Source of the DNA: Leifsonia sp. EB41
GTDB lineage: Bacteria > Actinomycetota > Actinomycetes > Actinomycetales > Microbacteriaceae
Reading direction: 5' to 3'
DNA: 64,000 nt
Assembly: GCF_041262565.1 (NCBI RefSeq)
Contig: NZ_JBGCCJ010000001.1
Span: 3,410,001-3,474,000 of the forward strand
The position numbers and the translations under genes were made by a program. Under the pieces are notes generated by a model. The model ran no database searches and had not been told where the DNA came from. It worked only from the letters and a program-made list of their open reading frames with translations. Numbering within the stretch: position 1 is the first letter of the stretch; every line of letters begins with the position of its first letter. Of the stretch, positions 1-7,339 are shown piece after piece.

Positions 1-2
1 TC

Positions 3-218
3 AGCTACCTGGTGACCGACGTGTACAGCCCGGGACGCGAGCACGGGATCAACCCGCTCGACGGCGACATCGCGCTGGAGTTCCCCGTGCCGGCGGACGA
101 CCTCCTGCTCTCCGCCAAGGACACCGACGCCCCCGGCCTCCTGCAGGCGAAGGACAGCGGCCTGCTTCCCACCTGGGATGCGGCACGCGCCTTCTACGCC
201 TCGCTGAACGACAAGTAA
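3..218 (+). CDS. rfbC: dTDP-4-dehydrorhamnose 3,5-epimerase, C-terminal fragment
   Basis: Only the last 71 codons are inside the window; the start lies upstream. The fragment carries the family's conserved REHGINPLD stretch followed by a D-I-ALEFPV strand, typical of the end of the RmlC cupin. RmlC epimerises C3 and C5 of the 4-keto-6-deoxyglucose ring in dTDP-L-rhamnose synthesis, in the cytoplasm. The rfbA gene follows after 15 bases on the same strand, so the two are probably co-transcribed. The C-terminal tail is somewhat longer than in short RmlC proteins; in some actinobacteria RmlC is fused to or beside RmlD, which cannot be judged from this fragment. Confidence 0.85.
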   Translation, partial: SYLVTDVYSPGREHGINPLDGDIALEFPVPADDLLLSAKDTDAPGLLQAKDSGLLPTWDAARAFYASLNDK

Positions 219-233
219 GGACGACCCCACACC

Positions 234-1097
234 ATGCGCGGAATCATCCTCGCCGGCGGCTCCGGCACCCGGCTCTGGCCCATCACCAAGGGCATCTCCA
301 AGCAGCTCATGCCCATCTACGACAAGCCGATGGTCTACTACCCGCTGTCGACGCTGATGATGGCCGGGATCAACGAGATCCTCATCATCACCACCCCCGA
401 GTACAACGAGCAGTTCCGCGCCCTCTTCGGGGACGGCTCGCAGCTCGGCATCCGGCTGGAGTACGCGGTGCAGCCGTCGCCGGACGGGCTCGCGCAGGCG
501 TTCATCATCGGCGAGGAGTTCATCGGCGACGAGTCGGTCGCGCTCGTCCTCGGCGACAACATCTTCCACGGCACCGGCCTCGGCTCGTCGCTGCGGCAGC
601 ACAACGACATCGACGGCGCCCTGATCTTCGCCTACCAGGTGAGCGACCCGACCGCCTACGGCGTGGTCGAGTTCGACGACAACTTCACCGCGGTCTCCAT
701 CGAGGAGAAGCCGGTACGGCCCAAGAGCAAGTACGCCGTCCCCGGCCTGTACTTCTACGACAACTCCGTCGTTCAGATCGCCAAGACCATCGAGCCCAGC
801 GCGCGCGGCGAGCTGGAGATCTCGACGGTCAACGAGCGGTACCTGGAGTCCGGGAAGCTGCAGGTCCAGGTGCTGGACCGCGGCACCGCGTGGCTCGACA
901 CCGGGACATTCGAGTCGATGATGCAGGCCTCCGAGTACGTGCGCGTGATCGAGGACCGCCAGGGCTTCAAGGTCGGCTGCGTCGAGGAGGTCGCCTGGCG
1001 GGCGGGCTGGATCGACGACCAGCGTCTCGCAGAGCTTGCCGCGCCGCTGGTGAAGAGCGGCTACGGCCAGTACCTCACCCGGCTGCTGGAGGGCTGA
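234..1097 (+). CDS. rfbA: glucose-1-phosphate thymidylyltransferase
   Basis: This 287-residue protein has the full RmlA length and the N-terminal nucleotide-binding signature [11 protein letters not shown] (residues 6-16), followed by [18 protein letters not shown]. Later come the LGDNIFHG block (about residues 106-113) and the EEKP motif. RmlA condenses dTTP and glucose-1-phosphate to dTDP-glucose, the first committed step of dTDP-L-rhamnose supply. An AAGGA ribosome site overlaps the TAA stop of the preceding rfbC, about 12 bases before this ATG, so the pair is likely one operon. The gene ends 21 bases from the convergent glycosyltransferase gene. Confidence 0.95.
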   Translation: MRGIILAGGSGTRLWPITKGISKQLMPIYDKPMVYYPLSTLMMAGINEILIITTPEYNEQFRALFGDGSQLGIRLEYAVQPSPDGLAQAFIIGEEFIGDESVALVLGDNIFHGTGLGSSLRQHNDIDGALIFAYQVSDPTAYGVVEFDDNFTAVSIEEKPVRPKSKYAVPGLYFYDNSVVQIAKTIEPSARGELEISTVNERYLESGKLQVQVLDRGTAWLDTGTFESMMQASEYVRVIEDRQGFKVGCVEEVAWRAGWIDDQRLAELAAPLVKSGYGQYLTRLLEG

Positions 1098-1118
1098 CGC
1101 CCCTCGGCGCCGTGGGCC

Positions 1119-1985
1119 TCAGGCTCCCCGGCGCGTGAGGTAGGCGGCGCGCAGGTCCAGGCCCAGCCGCAGGATCCAGCGCAGCGGTGCCAGCAGTGGG
1201 CCGGAGTACTTGCGGCTCAGGTAGCGGTAGGCGCTGTCGTGGTGCGCGCGGATCATCTTGGCCGACTCCGTGGTCGTGGAGTGCGCCCCGGAGTGGACGA
1301 CGCTGGTCGTCGGCAGGAAGAGCCGCTTCCAGCCGGCCTTCGCGAGCCGGTAGCCGAGGTCGACGTCCTCGAAGTACATGAAGTACCCCTCGTCGAACCC
1401 GCCGAGCTGGTCGAACGCGCTCCGGCGGACCATGACGCACGACCCGGACAGCCAGTCGACCGTGCGCGGCTCCAGCGAGCCGTCCTTGTGCGACAGGTAC
1501 CGGCGGCTCCACGGGTTGCGCGGCCAGAGCGAGAAGAAGACCGCGTGACCGACGCCCGTCCGGAGCGAAGGGAAGGAGCGGGCTGACGGGTACGGCGTGC
1601 CGTCCACGTTGAGCACCCGGGGGCCGACGGCGCCGAGCTCCGGGCGGTCCTCCAGCGCCTGCACGAGGACGCGGACGGTGTCGGGGGAGAGCCGGACGTC
1701 CGGGTTGGACACCAGGATGTAGCGGACCTCGTCCGGGAGGGCCGAGGCGGCCGCGTTGACGGCGCCGCCGTAGCCGCGGTTCTCACCCACCTCGACGACC
1801 GTCGCGTCGTGCGCGGCCGCGATGGCCGTTGTCGCGTCGAGGTCGGCCGACAGGTTGTCGGCGATGTAGGTGTGCGGGGCGAGCTGGCCGCCGGCGACGG
1901 AGTCGAGGAAGCCCCCGAGCTCGCCGCTCGAGTTGTAGCTGACGGTGACGACGGCGGTCGCGCGGGAGGGGACGGGTGAGGACAT
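1119..1985 (-). CDS. GT2 family glycosyltransferase, WbbL/rhamnosyltransferase-like
   Basis: The 288-residue protein is a GT-A family 2 enzyme: an N-terminal VTVSYNSSGEL strand, an ADNLSADLD block, an NRGYGGAVN motif, an SNPDVRL segment in the DXD position, and the acceptor-side motif FDEGYFMYFEDVDLGYRL. This set is typical of rhamnosyltransferases of the WbbL group, which add L-rhamnose to a lipid-linked sugar. I chose the ATG at 1985, which has GGAGG just upstream, over an ATG 30 bases earlier. The nearby dTDP-rhamnose genes fit a rhamnose donor, but donor and acceptor are inferred, not shown. Confidence 0.85.
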   Translation of the reverse strand: MSSPVPSRATAVVTVSYNSSGELGGFLDSVAGGQLAPHTYIADNLSADLDATTAIAAAHDATVVEVGENRGYGGAVNAAASALPDEVRYILVSNPDVRLSPDTVRVLVQALEDRPELGAVGPRVLNVDGTPYPSARSFPSLRTGVGHAVFFSLWPRNPWSRRYLSHKDGSLEPRTVDWLSGSCVMVRRSAFDQLGGFDEGYFMYFEDVDLGYRLAKAGWKRLFLPTTSVVHSGAHSTTTESAKMIRAHHDSAYRYLSRKYSGPLLAPLRWILRLGLDLRAAYLTRRGA

Positions 1986-2061
1986 CGCCCTCCAGCATAG
2001 ATCGACAGCCTGCAAGGACCGGTGCGCGGGCGCGCCCGGACCATCGCAGCAGCACCGCCCG

Positions 2062-2919
2062 CTACAGCACCGCCGCCGCGAGCTCCTCGCCGATGCGTTG
2101 CGGGGTGGTGCGGGCGCGGATGCCGGCCATCGTGGCCAGCGCCCGCTGCCAGCGCGGACCGCCGAAGTCCGACTCGGCCTCGGTGAGGGCGTCGAGGATC
2201 TGCTGCTCGGAGACCGGGGCGTCGATCAGATACGGGTAGTCGCCGCCGAGCCAGCGCACCGCCTCCTGCTGGTCGCGCTGGATGAGCACCGGCGCGCCGC
2301 AGTGGGCCGCGGTGAAGCCTTTGAGGAACGGCTTGTAGTGGTCGAGCTCGCGGTGCAGGCGAACGGCGTAATGGAAGGAGTAGTCGCCGACGCGCCCGAG
2401 CCAGCCGGCATCCTCGCGGGAGGTGTCGATCGGGATGACGTCGACGGTCTCCTCGATCCGCGGGGTGAGCACGGCGTTCACGCTCTCGCCGAAGTAGCCG
2501 GCGCGGAACGCGTCGTGCGTCGGCTGCGTCGTGTCGAGCCGCGGGTCGACGTGGTGGTTGACCAGGGCGACCCTGGTGCCAGGGAAGGCGCGGCCGTACT
2601 CCTCGAACGCGGTCAGCGAGCTCGCCACGAGGACGTCGGCGAATCGGGCGGTGGTGCCGGGCGGCAGCTCGTCGACCGGGTCGAACAGGAGGCGGTTGCC
2701 GCGGCGCACCAGCTCGTCGAGCTGCACGGGGGTCGCGAGCTTGAGCGCCCCCTTCGTGAGGAAGACCGTCGAGTTGCGCACCGTGGAGCCGAGGGTCCTG
2801 ACGTGCACGCTGTGTCCGCTGAGCTGCTCGCGCGCGAGGTCCGCGAGCTGGAAGCCCCGCATCACCGTCGATCCTGCTCCTCGGAACGGTTCGGCGTAGA
2901 GGAACACCAGGCGGGGCAT
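2062..2919 (-). CDS. putative glycosyltransferase, family uncertain
   Basis: A 285-residue soluble protein beginning MPRLVFLYAEPFRGAGS, resembling the first strand and glycine loop of GT-B glycosyltransferases. A central segment (NHHVDPRLD, then AVLTPRIEETVDVIPID) looks like the inter-domain region where GT-B enzymes carry a His and a donor-domain start, and PVLIQRDQQEAVRWLGGDYPYLID could be part of the donor site. It lies directly upstream of the WbbL-like gene on the same strand, 76 bases apart. No membrane segment or signal peptide is seen. A TAGGGT box sits 6 bases before the ATG. The glycosyltransferase call rests mainly on context and weak fold features. Confidence 0.5.
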   Translation of the reverse strand: MPRLVFLYAEPFRGAGSTVMRGFQLADLAREQLSGHSVHVRTLGSTVRNSTVFLTKGALKLATPVQLDELVRRGNRLLFDPVDELPPGTTARFADVLVASSLTAFEEYGRAFPGTRVALVNHHVDPRLDTTQPTHDAFRAGYFGESVNAVLTPRIEETVDVIPIDTSREDAGWLGRVGDYSFHYAVRLHRELDHYKPFLKGFTAAHCGAPVLIQRDQQEAVRWLGGDYPYLIDAPVSEQQILDALTEAESDFGGPRWQRALATMAGIRARTTPQRIGEELAAAVL

Positions 2920-2925
2920 GCGTCA

Positions 2926-2931
2926 ACCCTA
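2926..2931 (-). promoter_or_regulatory. candidate -10 box (TAGGGT), leaderless start
   Basis: On the minus strand TAGGGT is followed by TGACGC and then the ATG at 2919. The 6-base gap places the expected transcription start on or next to the start codon, and no ribosome-binding site is present between them. A -35 box is not evident. Confidence 0.4.
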
Positions 2932-2985
2932 TCGCGGCCAGGTGATATCGTCTTGGGGATCGTCTACCCGAAGGAGCCAGAACCA

Positions 2986-3963
2986 ATGAGCGGACGTCGT
3001 GCTGTCTATACGGCGTTGCTGGGGGGATACGAGGAGCTGCTCGAGCAGCCGGTCGCGTCGCAGACGGACATCCCCTTCATCTGCTTCACCGACGACCCGG
3101 CGCTGACGAGCGAGACCTGGCGGATCGTGCTGGTCGAGCCGATGTTCCCGCTCGACCTCGTCCGCAGCCAGCGCGAGTTCAAGATCCGCGGTCACGAGGA
3201 CGTGGCCGGGTTCGAGGAGACGCTGTACATCGACAACTCGGTGCTGCTGAAGAAGACCCCGGACGAGATCCTCGACGCGTGGCTGGCCGACGCCGACTAC
3301 GGCGTGTCGCTGCACAGCTACCGGGAGCGCGTCATCGACGAGTTCGACGAGGTCGTCGCACTCAACTACGACGACGCCGCCCGGGTGCAGGAGCAGCTGC
3401 TGCACTACGCCGACCTCTACCCCGACCTCATCCAGCAGCACCCCTACTGGAACGGGATGATCGCCCGGCGCAACACTCCGCAGGTGCAGGCCGCGATGGA
3501 GCGCTGGTTCGACCACGTCCTCCGGTACTCGCGCCGCGACCAGCTCTCCGCGAACGTCACGCTCAGCCTGTCCGGGCTCCGCGTCAACGGCGTGGAGCTG
3601 GAGAACTTCGAGTCGGACCTGCACAGCTGGCCGGTCGAGGTCGCCCGCAAGATCCACCTGGGCAAGAACAACAAGCGCAACGCCGGGCCGCTGCTCGCCG
3701 AGGTCGCGCGCCTCAAGCGCGAGACGGCCGAGCTGTCCCAGCAGCTCGCCGACCAGGCGGACGACCACCGGTTGCTGGAGGAGACGCGTCGCGAGCTGCA
3801 CGAGACGCACCTGACGGCCGCCCGCGAGCAGGCCAGGATCGAGGCGGAGTGGCGAGGCCAGCTCCAGGGAGTGCTGACCAGCACCTCGTGGAAGGCCTCC
3901 GCGCCGATCCGCTGGATCGGCGACTCGGCCAAGCGCATGCGGGCGAGAGGGATCAACGATTAG
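2986..3963 (+). CDS. glycosyltransferase-like protein (TOD1/MUCI70, formerly DUF616) with C-terminal coiled coil
   Basis: This 325-residue protein starts with RRAVYTALLGGYEEL, then FICFTDDP, WRIVLVEP, RSQREFKI and the LYIDNSVLLKK block. These are hallmarks of the TOD1/MUCI70 (DUF616) group of putative glycosyltransferases, where the YIDNS segment occupies the DXD position. After about residue 225 the sequence becomes charged and heptad-like (VARLKRETAELSQQLADQAD), suggesting a coiled coil. The ATG is preceded by AAGGAG at 9 bases. It overlaps the following epimerase by five bases, so translation is probably coupled. Its sugar specificity is unknown. Confidence 0.7.
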   Translation: MSGRRAVYTALLGGYEELLEQPVASQTDIPFICFTDDPALTSETWRIVLVEPMFPLDLVRSQREFKIRGHEDVAGFEETLYIDNSVLLKKTPDEILDAWLADADYGVSLHSYRERVIDEFDEVVALNYDDAARVQEQLLHYADLYPDLIQQHPYWNGMIARRNTPQVQAAMERWFDHVLRYSRRDQLSANVTLSLSGLRVNGVELENFESDLHSWPVEVARKIHLGKNNKRNAGPLLAEVARLKRETAELSQQLADQADDHRLLEETRRELHETHLTAAREQARIEAEWRGQLQGVLTSTSWKASAPIRWIGDSAKRMRARGIND

Positions 3964-4897
3964 GGTCATCGTCACCGGCGGCGCCGGTTTCATCGGAAGC
4001 ACACTGGTCTCCGCCCTGCTGGGGCGGGGCGACGAGGTGGTCGTCGTCGACGCGCTGACGCCGTACTACGACCCGGCGCTCAAACGTGCGGCGCTCGACG
4101 CCGTCGCCGGCCCAGGGCTGACGGTCGTGGAGGCCGACCTCAACACGCTCGACCTCGCGCCCGTCCTCGAGGGCGCCGACGCGGTCGTCCACCTCGCCGG
4201 CCAGCCGGGCGTGCGCAAGTCGTGGGGCGACGACTTCGTCGCCTACACGCGCGCGAACGTCGACGCCACTCAGCGGGTGCTCGAGTCGATCGTGCGGACG
4301 TCGCCCGGCACGCGGTTCCTCTACGCGTCGTCGTCGTCCGTCTACGGCCAGGCCGAGACGTACCCGACCCACGAGGAGATGCTGCCGCGCCCGCTGTCGC
4401 CCTACGGCGTCACCAAGCTGGCGGGGGAGCACCTGACCGGCCTCTACGCCGAGAGCTTCGGCGTGCAGACGGCCGCCTTCCGCTTCTTCACCGTGTACGG
4501 TCCGCGGCAGCGGCCGGACATGGCCTTCACGCGCTTCCTCGGCGCGGCGCGGGACGGCTCTCCGATCACCGTCTACGGCACGGGCGAGCAGATCCGCGAC
4601 TTCACGTTCGTCGGCGACATCGTCGACGCCCTGATCGCCGGCCTGGACGCGACCTCGGCCCTGCCGCGGGTGATGAACCTGTCCGGCGGCAGCAGCGTCT
4701 CGGTCAACGAGGTGCTCGACACCATCGCCGCCGTGACCGGCGAGCGCCTGGACGTGCAGCGCCTGGACCCGGTGCGCGGCGACGTCTTCCGCACCGGCGG
4801 CGACAGCGCGCGGGCGCGCGAGGCCCTGGGCTGGGAGCCGAAGGTCGCGTTGGAGGAGGGCCTCCGCCGGCAGTGGGAGTGGATCCGCTCGCTCTGA
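3959..4897 (+). CDS. NAD-dependent epimerase/dehydratase with apparent ATT start codon
   Basis: An extended short-chain dehydrogenase/reductase: Rossmann motif TGGAGFIGS at residues 6-14, the VVVVDAL strand, VVHLAGQPG, the catalytic SSSSVYG with YGVTK Tyr/Lys pair, and a C-terminal substrate domain with RDFTFVGDIVDA. It resembles UDP-glucuronate/UDP-glucose 4-epimerases. The open frame back to a TGA at 3875 contains no ATG, GTG or TTG before the Rossmann motif. The ATT at 3959 gives the expected N-terminus (M)RVIVTGGAGFIGS and lies 8 bases after a GAGAGG ribosome site. The first ordinary start, GTG at 4037, would delete the NAD-binding loop. The length with ATT is 312 residues, normal for the family. 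Confidence 0.8.
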   Translation: MRVIVTGGAGFIGSTLVSALLGRGDEVVVVDALTPYYDPALKRAALDAVAGPGLTVVEADLNTLDLAPVLEGADAVVHLAGQPGVRKSWGDDFVAYTRANVDATQRVLESIVRTSPGTRFLYASSSSVYGQAETYPTHEEMLPRPLSPYGVTKLAGEHLTGLYAESFGVQTAAFRFFTVYGPRQRPDMAFTRFLGAARDGSPITVYGTGEQIRDFTFVGDIVDALIAGLDATSALPRVMNLSGGSSVSVNEVLDTIAAVTGERLDVQRLDPVRGDVFRTGGDSARAREALGWEPKVALEEGLRRQWEWIRSL

Positions 4898-4907
4898 GCG
4901 CCGGCCC

Positions 4908-4951
4908 CGGAGCGAGCAGGCTCGGAGCGAGCCGCCTCGGAGCGGTCAGCG
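4908..4951. repeat. three abutting ~15-bp direct repeats between convergent genes
   Basis: The units CGGAGCGAGCAGGCT, CGGAGCGAGCCGCCT and CGGAGCGGTCAGCG follow one another without gap. They fill most of the space between the epimerase stop and the end of the ABC ATPase gene. Function is unknown; no good terminator hairpin is seen here. Confidence 0.6.
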
Positions 4952-6214
4952 TCAGCGCGCGCTGAGCCCGGACGGCACCTCTGCCTCGGCGCCGACGACC
5001 ACCGCGGACGCGTCCAGCCGGACGATGCCCGAGCCGATCTCGTACGGCGCGATCTCGAACGTGGAGGCCGGCGTCAGCCGGTCGAGCGACGTCCCCGCGA
5101 CCTCCTCGAGGCTGCCGCGCACCGAGTAGGTCCCAGCGCCGAGCGCGTTGCGGTCGATCACGAAGTCCACCTCGTGGAGGCCGGGATCGGCGGGGATCGT
5201 CGTCTCCAGCATCTTGGTGTTGAGGCCGTAGACGCCGAGGCCGGTCGCGGTCTCGATCGCGATGCCGGCGGCGAGCGGCTCCTGCTGCGCGGTGAGCCGG
5301 TAGCGGTAGCGGATCACCAGGTCCGACGCGGGCTCGAGCAGGATGGCCTCCGACTTGTCGGCCGGCTCGCGCGAGGTGTCGACGACCCCGGCCACGCGGG
5401 GCAGCGCCACGATGCTGTCGATGGTCGCCGTCTTCGGAGCGACCGTGCCGGGGTGGGCGGCGTCGTGGTCGATGCGCTGCTGCTCGAAGCCCTGGCGGAG
5501 GACGCGCAGACCCTCGGTGGGGCTGCCGTCGTGGATGAGGTGGCCGTGGTTGAGCACCACGACGCGGTCGCAGAGGCGGCCGACCTGCTCGGCGGAGTGG
5601 CTCACCAGTACGATGGTGCGGCCCTCGCGCTGGAACTCCTCGATCTTGTCCATGCACTTGCGCTGGAACGGCTCGTCGCCGACGGCGAGGACCTCGTCCA
5701 CGAGCAGCAGGTCGGGGTCGACGTGCACCGCGACCGCGAACGCCAGGCGCACGTACATGCCGGAGCTGTAGAACTTGACCTGGGTGTCGATGAAGTCCTC
5801 GATGCCGGAGAAGTCCACGATGGCGTCGAAGTACTTGTCGGTCTGCTTGCGGGTCAGCCCGAGGATCGCGGCGTTGAGGTAGACGTTCTCGCGGCCGGTC
5901 AGGTCGGGGTGGAAGCCGGCGCCCAGCTCGAGGAGCGCGGCCATCCGGCCGCGGCGCGACACGGAGCCGCTCGTCGGCTCGATGATGCCGCCGATGACCT
6001 TCAGGAGCGTGCTCTTGCCCGAGCCGTTGTGGCCGACCAGGCCGACCGTCGAGCCCATGTCGATGTCGAGCGAGATGTCGCGGAGCGCCCAGAAGTCGTC
6101 ACGGTGCTTGCGCGACGCGGAGAAGTTGAGGATGCGCTCCTTGAGCGACTTCTCCTTGTGCATGACGAAGCGCTTCGAGACGTCGTCGACGCGGATCAGG
6201 GGGATGTCGGTCAC
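4952..6214 (-). CDS. wzt: polysaccharide ABC exporter, ATP-binding protein with Wzt-type C-terminal domain
   Basis: This 420-residue ATPase has Walker A GHNGSGKST at residues 61-69, the TGRENVYLN segment typical of polysaccharide/teichoic acid exporters, signature YSSGMYVRLAF, Walker B DLLLVDEVLAVGD and the switch His in LVSHS. After about residue 250 a beta-rich extension follows, in the position where Wzt proteins hold a glycan-binding domain. The GTG start has AGGAG 9 bases upstream, and only three bases separate it from the permease stop, so wzm and wzt form an operon. It should power export of a lipid-linked glycan across the membrane. Which polymer is carried is not shown. Confidence 0.9.
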   Translation of the reverse strand: MTDIPLIRVDDVSKRFVMHKEKSLKERILNFSASRKHRDDFWALRDISLDIDMGSTVGLVGHNGSGKSTLLKVIGGIIEPTSGSVSRRGRMAALLELGAGFHPDLTGRENVYLNAAILGLTRKQTDKYFDAIVDFSGIEDFIDTQVKFYSSGMYVRLAFAVAVHVDPDLLLVDEVLAVGDEPFQRKCMDKIEEFQREGRTIVLVSHSAEQVGRLCDRVVVLNHGHLIHDGSPTEGLRVLRQGFEQQRIDHDAAHPGTVAPKTATIDSIVALPRVAGVVDTSREPADKSEAILLEPASDLVIRYRYRLTAQQEPLAAGIAIETATGLGVYGLNTKMLETTIPADPGLHEVDFVIDRNALGAGTYSVRGSLEEVAGTSLDRLTPASTFEIAPYEIGSGIVRLDASAVVVGAEAEVPSGLSAR

Positions 6215-6217
6215 CGG

Positions 6218-7144
6218 TCAGATCTCCTGCGCGAAGTTGCCCTGAAGCCTGGCGAACGCGCGCTGCGAGAGCCAGAGGAGGATGAGGCTGACGCCGAGCA
6301 TGATGACCAGGCGCAGCCCGAGCTGGCTGGGCCAGACCTGGGCGGTCGCGCCCGCGCCCTCCAGGCCGCCGGCCCAGAGCGCCTTCTGCATGCCGAGGAC
6401 GGCGATGGTGACGGGGTTGGCGAGGTAGAGCTGCTCGATCCAGTTCCCGTGCAGCGCGTTGTGGACGAACGTGAACGGGTACACGATCGGCGAGGCCCAG
6501 AACAGCACCAGGAGGGCGATCTCGACGAAGTGCTGCGTGTCGCGCAGGTAGACGTTGACCGCGGAGAGCACGAGCCCGACCGCGGTGGCGAACACCACGA
6601 GCATCACGATCGACAGCGGAGCGAGCAGGAGCGTCACGCCGATCGGGAAGTGCGAGAGGACCAGGATGGCGATCACGAGCACGACGAGCTGGACCCCGAA
6701 GTTGAACAGCGCTCCGCCCACGCTGCTGAGCGGGAAGATCTCCCGCGGCAGGTAGACCTTCTTGACCAGTCCGCCGTTGCCGATGATGGAGCCCGTCGAG
6801 CTGGAGACGATCTCGCTGAACAGGCCCCAGATGGTCAGACCGGTGAACACGAAGATCGCGAAGTCCGGGGTGTTGCGGGCCGCGCCCAGCACCTGCCCGA
6901 TCGCGAAGTAGTAGATGAGGAGCTGGATGAGCGGGCGCGCCAGGCTCCAGACCAGGCCGAGCGAGCTGTCCTTGTATCGGGCCTTGATCTCGCGCCTGAC
7001 GAGCAGGCCGAGCAGCTCCCTGTGCGCCCAGACGTCGGCGATGGACCGTCCGCTCCCACGGAAGAAGCCCTGCTTCTGACTGATCGTCTGGAAAGGGGTC
7101 TCTTCGATGGCGAGCGCCCGGAGGTCGGCTGCGCTTGTACTCAT
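6218..7144 (-). CDS. wzm: polysaccharide ABC exporter, permease
   Basis: A 308-residue ABC-2 type permease. After a cytoplasmic N-terminus carrying LLVRREIKARYKDSSLGLVW, a motif of Wzm/TagG permeases, six membrane segments can be drawn (about 65-85, 98-120, 145-170, 175-205, 215-240 and 280-300). Two copies would pair with two Wzt subunits to move a polyprenyl-linked glycan to the outer leaflet. ATG at 7144 is chosen: the reading frame is open far upstream, but protein-like sequence begins here and a GAAGG site lies about 11 bases before it. It is the first gene of the wzm-wzt operon. Confidence 0.92.
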   Translation of the reverse strand: MSTSAADLRALAIEETPFQTISQKQGFFRGSGRSIADVWAHRELLGLLVRREIKARYKDSSLGLVWSLARPLIQLLIYYFAIGQVLGAARNTPDFAIFVFTGLTIWGLFSEIVSSSTGSIIGNGGLVKKVYLPREIFPLSSVGGALFNFGVQLVVLVIAILVLSHFPIGVTLLLAPLSIVMLVVFATAVGLVLSAVNVYLRDTQHFVEIALLVLFWASPIVYPFTFVHNALHGNWIEQLYLANPVTIAVLGMQKALWAGGLEGAGATAQVWPSQLGLRLVIMLGVSLILLWLSQRAFARLQGNFAQEI

Positions 7145-7339
7145 CGTTCTCGTCCGCCTTCTCGTGTGAGCACCGGAAGCGGATGTTCCCGGCGATTGAC
7201 AGAAGGTCATTCTAATCGCTGAGCGGGTGCGAACCTCGGTAGCGCCTGTGCGTGCAGCCCGGGGGCCGTAATCGGGTGCGACTAGACTTTGCGGGGTCCG
7301 TGGCCGAACGCAGTGGAAAAGACTTAAGGAACGAGACGA
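7145..7339. promoter_or_regulatory. divergent intergenic region between wzm and a GT2-GT4 gene
   Basis: These 195 bases separate two divergent units and should hold both promoters. A TTGACA hexamer is present at 7196-7201 and a TAGACT hexamer near 7282 on the plus strand, but they are not at a workable spacing for one promoter. An AAGGA site precedes the plus-strand start. No hairpin or operator stands out. Confidence 0.35.

Noticed and set aside
1945-2985. N-terminal extension of the TOD1-like protein reaching back into the divergent gene
   Set aside because: The extension is shadow sequence opposite a glycosyltransferase gene; the ATG at 2986 has a strong AAGGAG site and family homology starts there.
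7196-7216. TTGACA plus TCTAAT as a promoter for the GT2-GT4 gene
   Set aside because: The spacing is only 9 bases, far below the 16-18 needed.
5174-7222. Long plus-strand open frame opposite wzm/wzt
   Set aside because: Asp/Glu/Arg-rich composition without domains; the minus strand encodes an intact ABC exporter.
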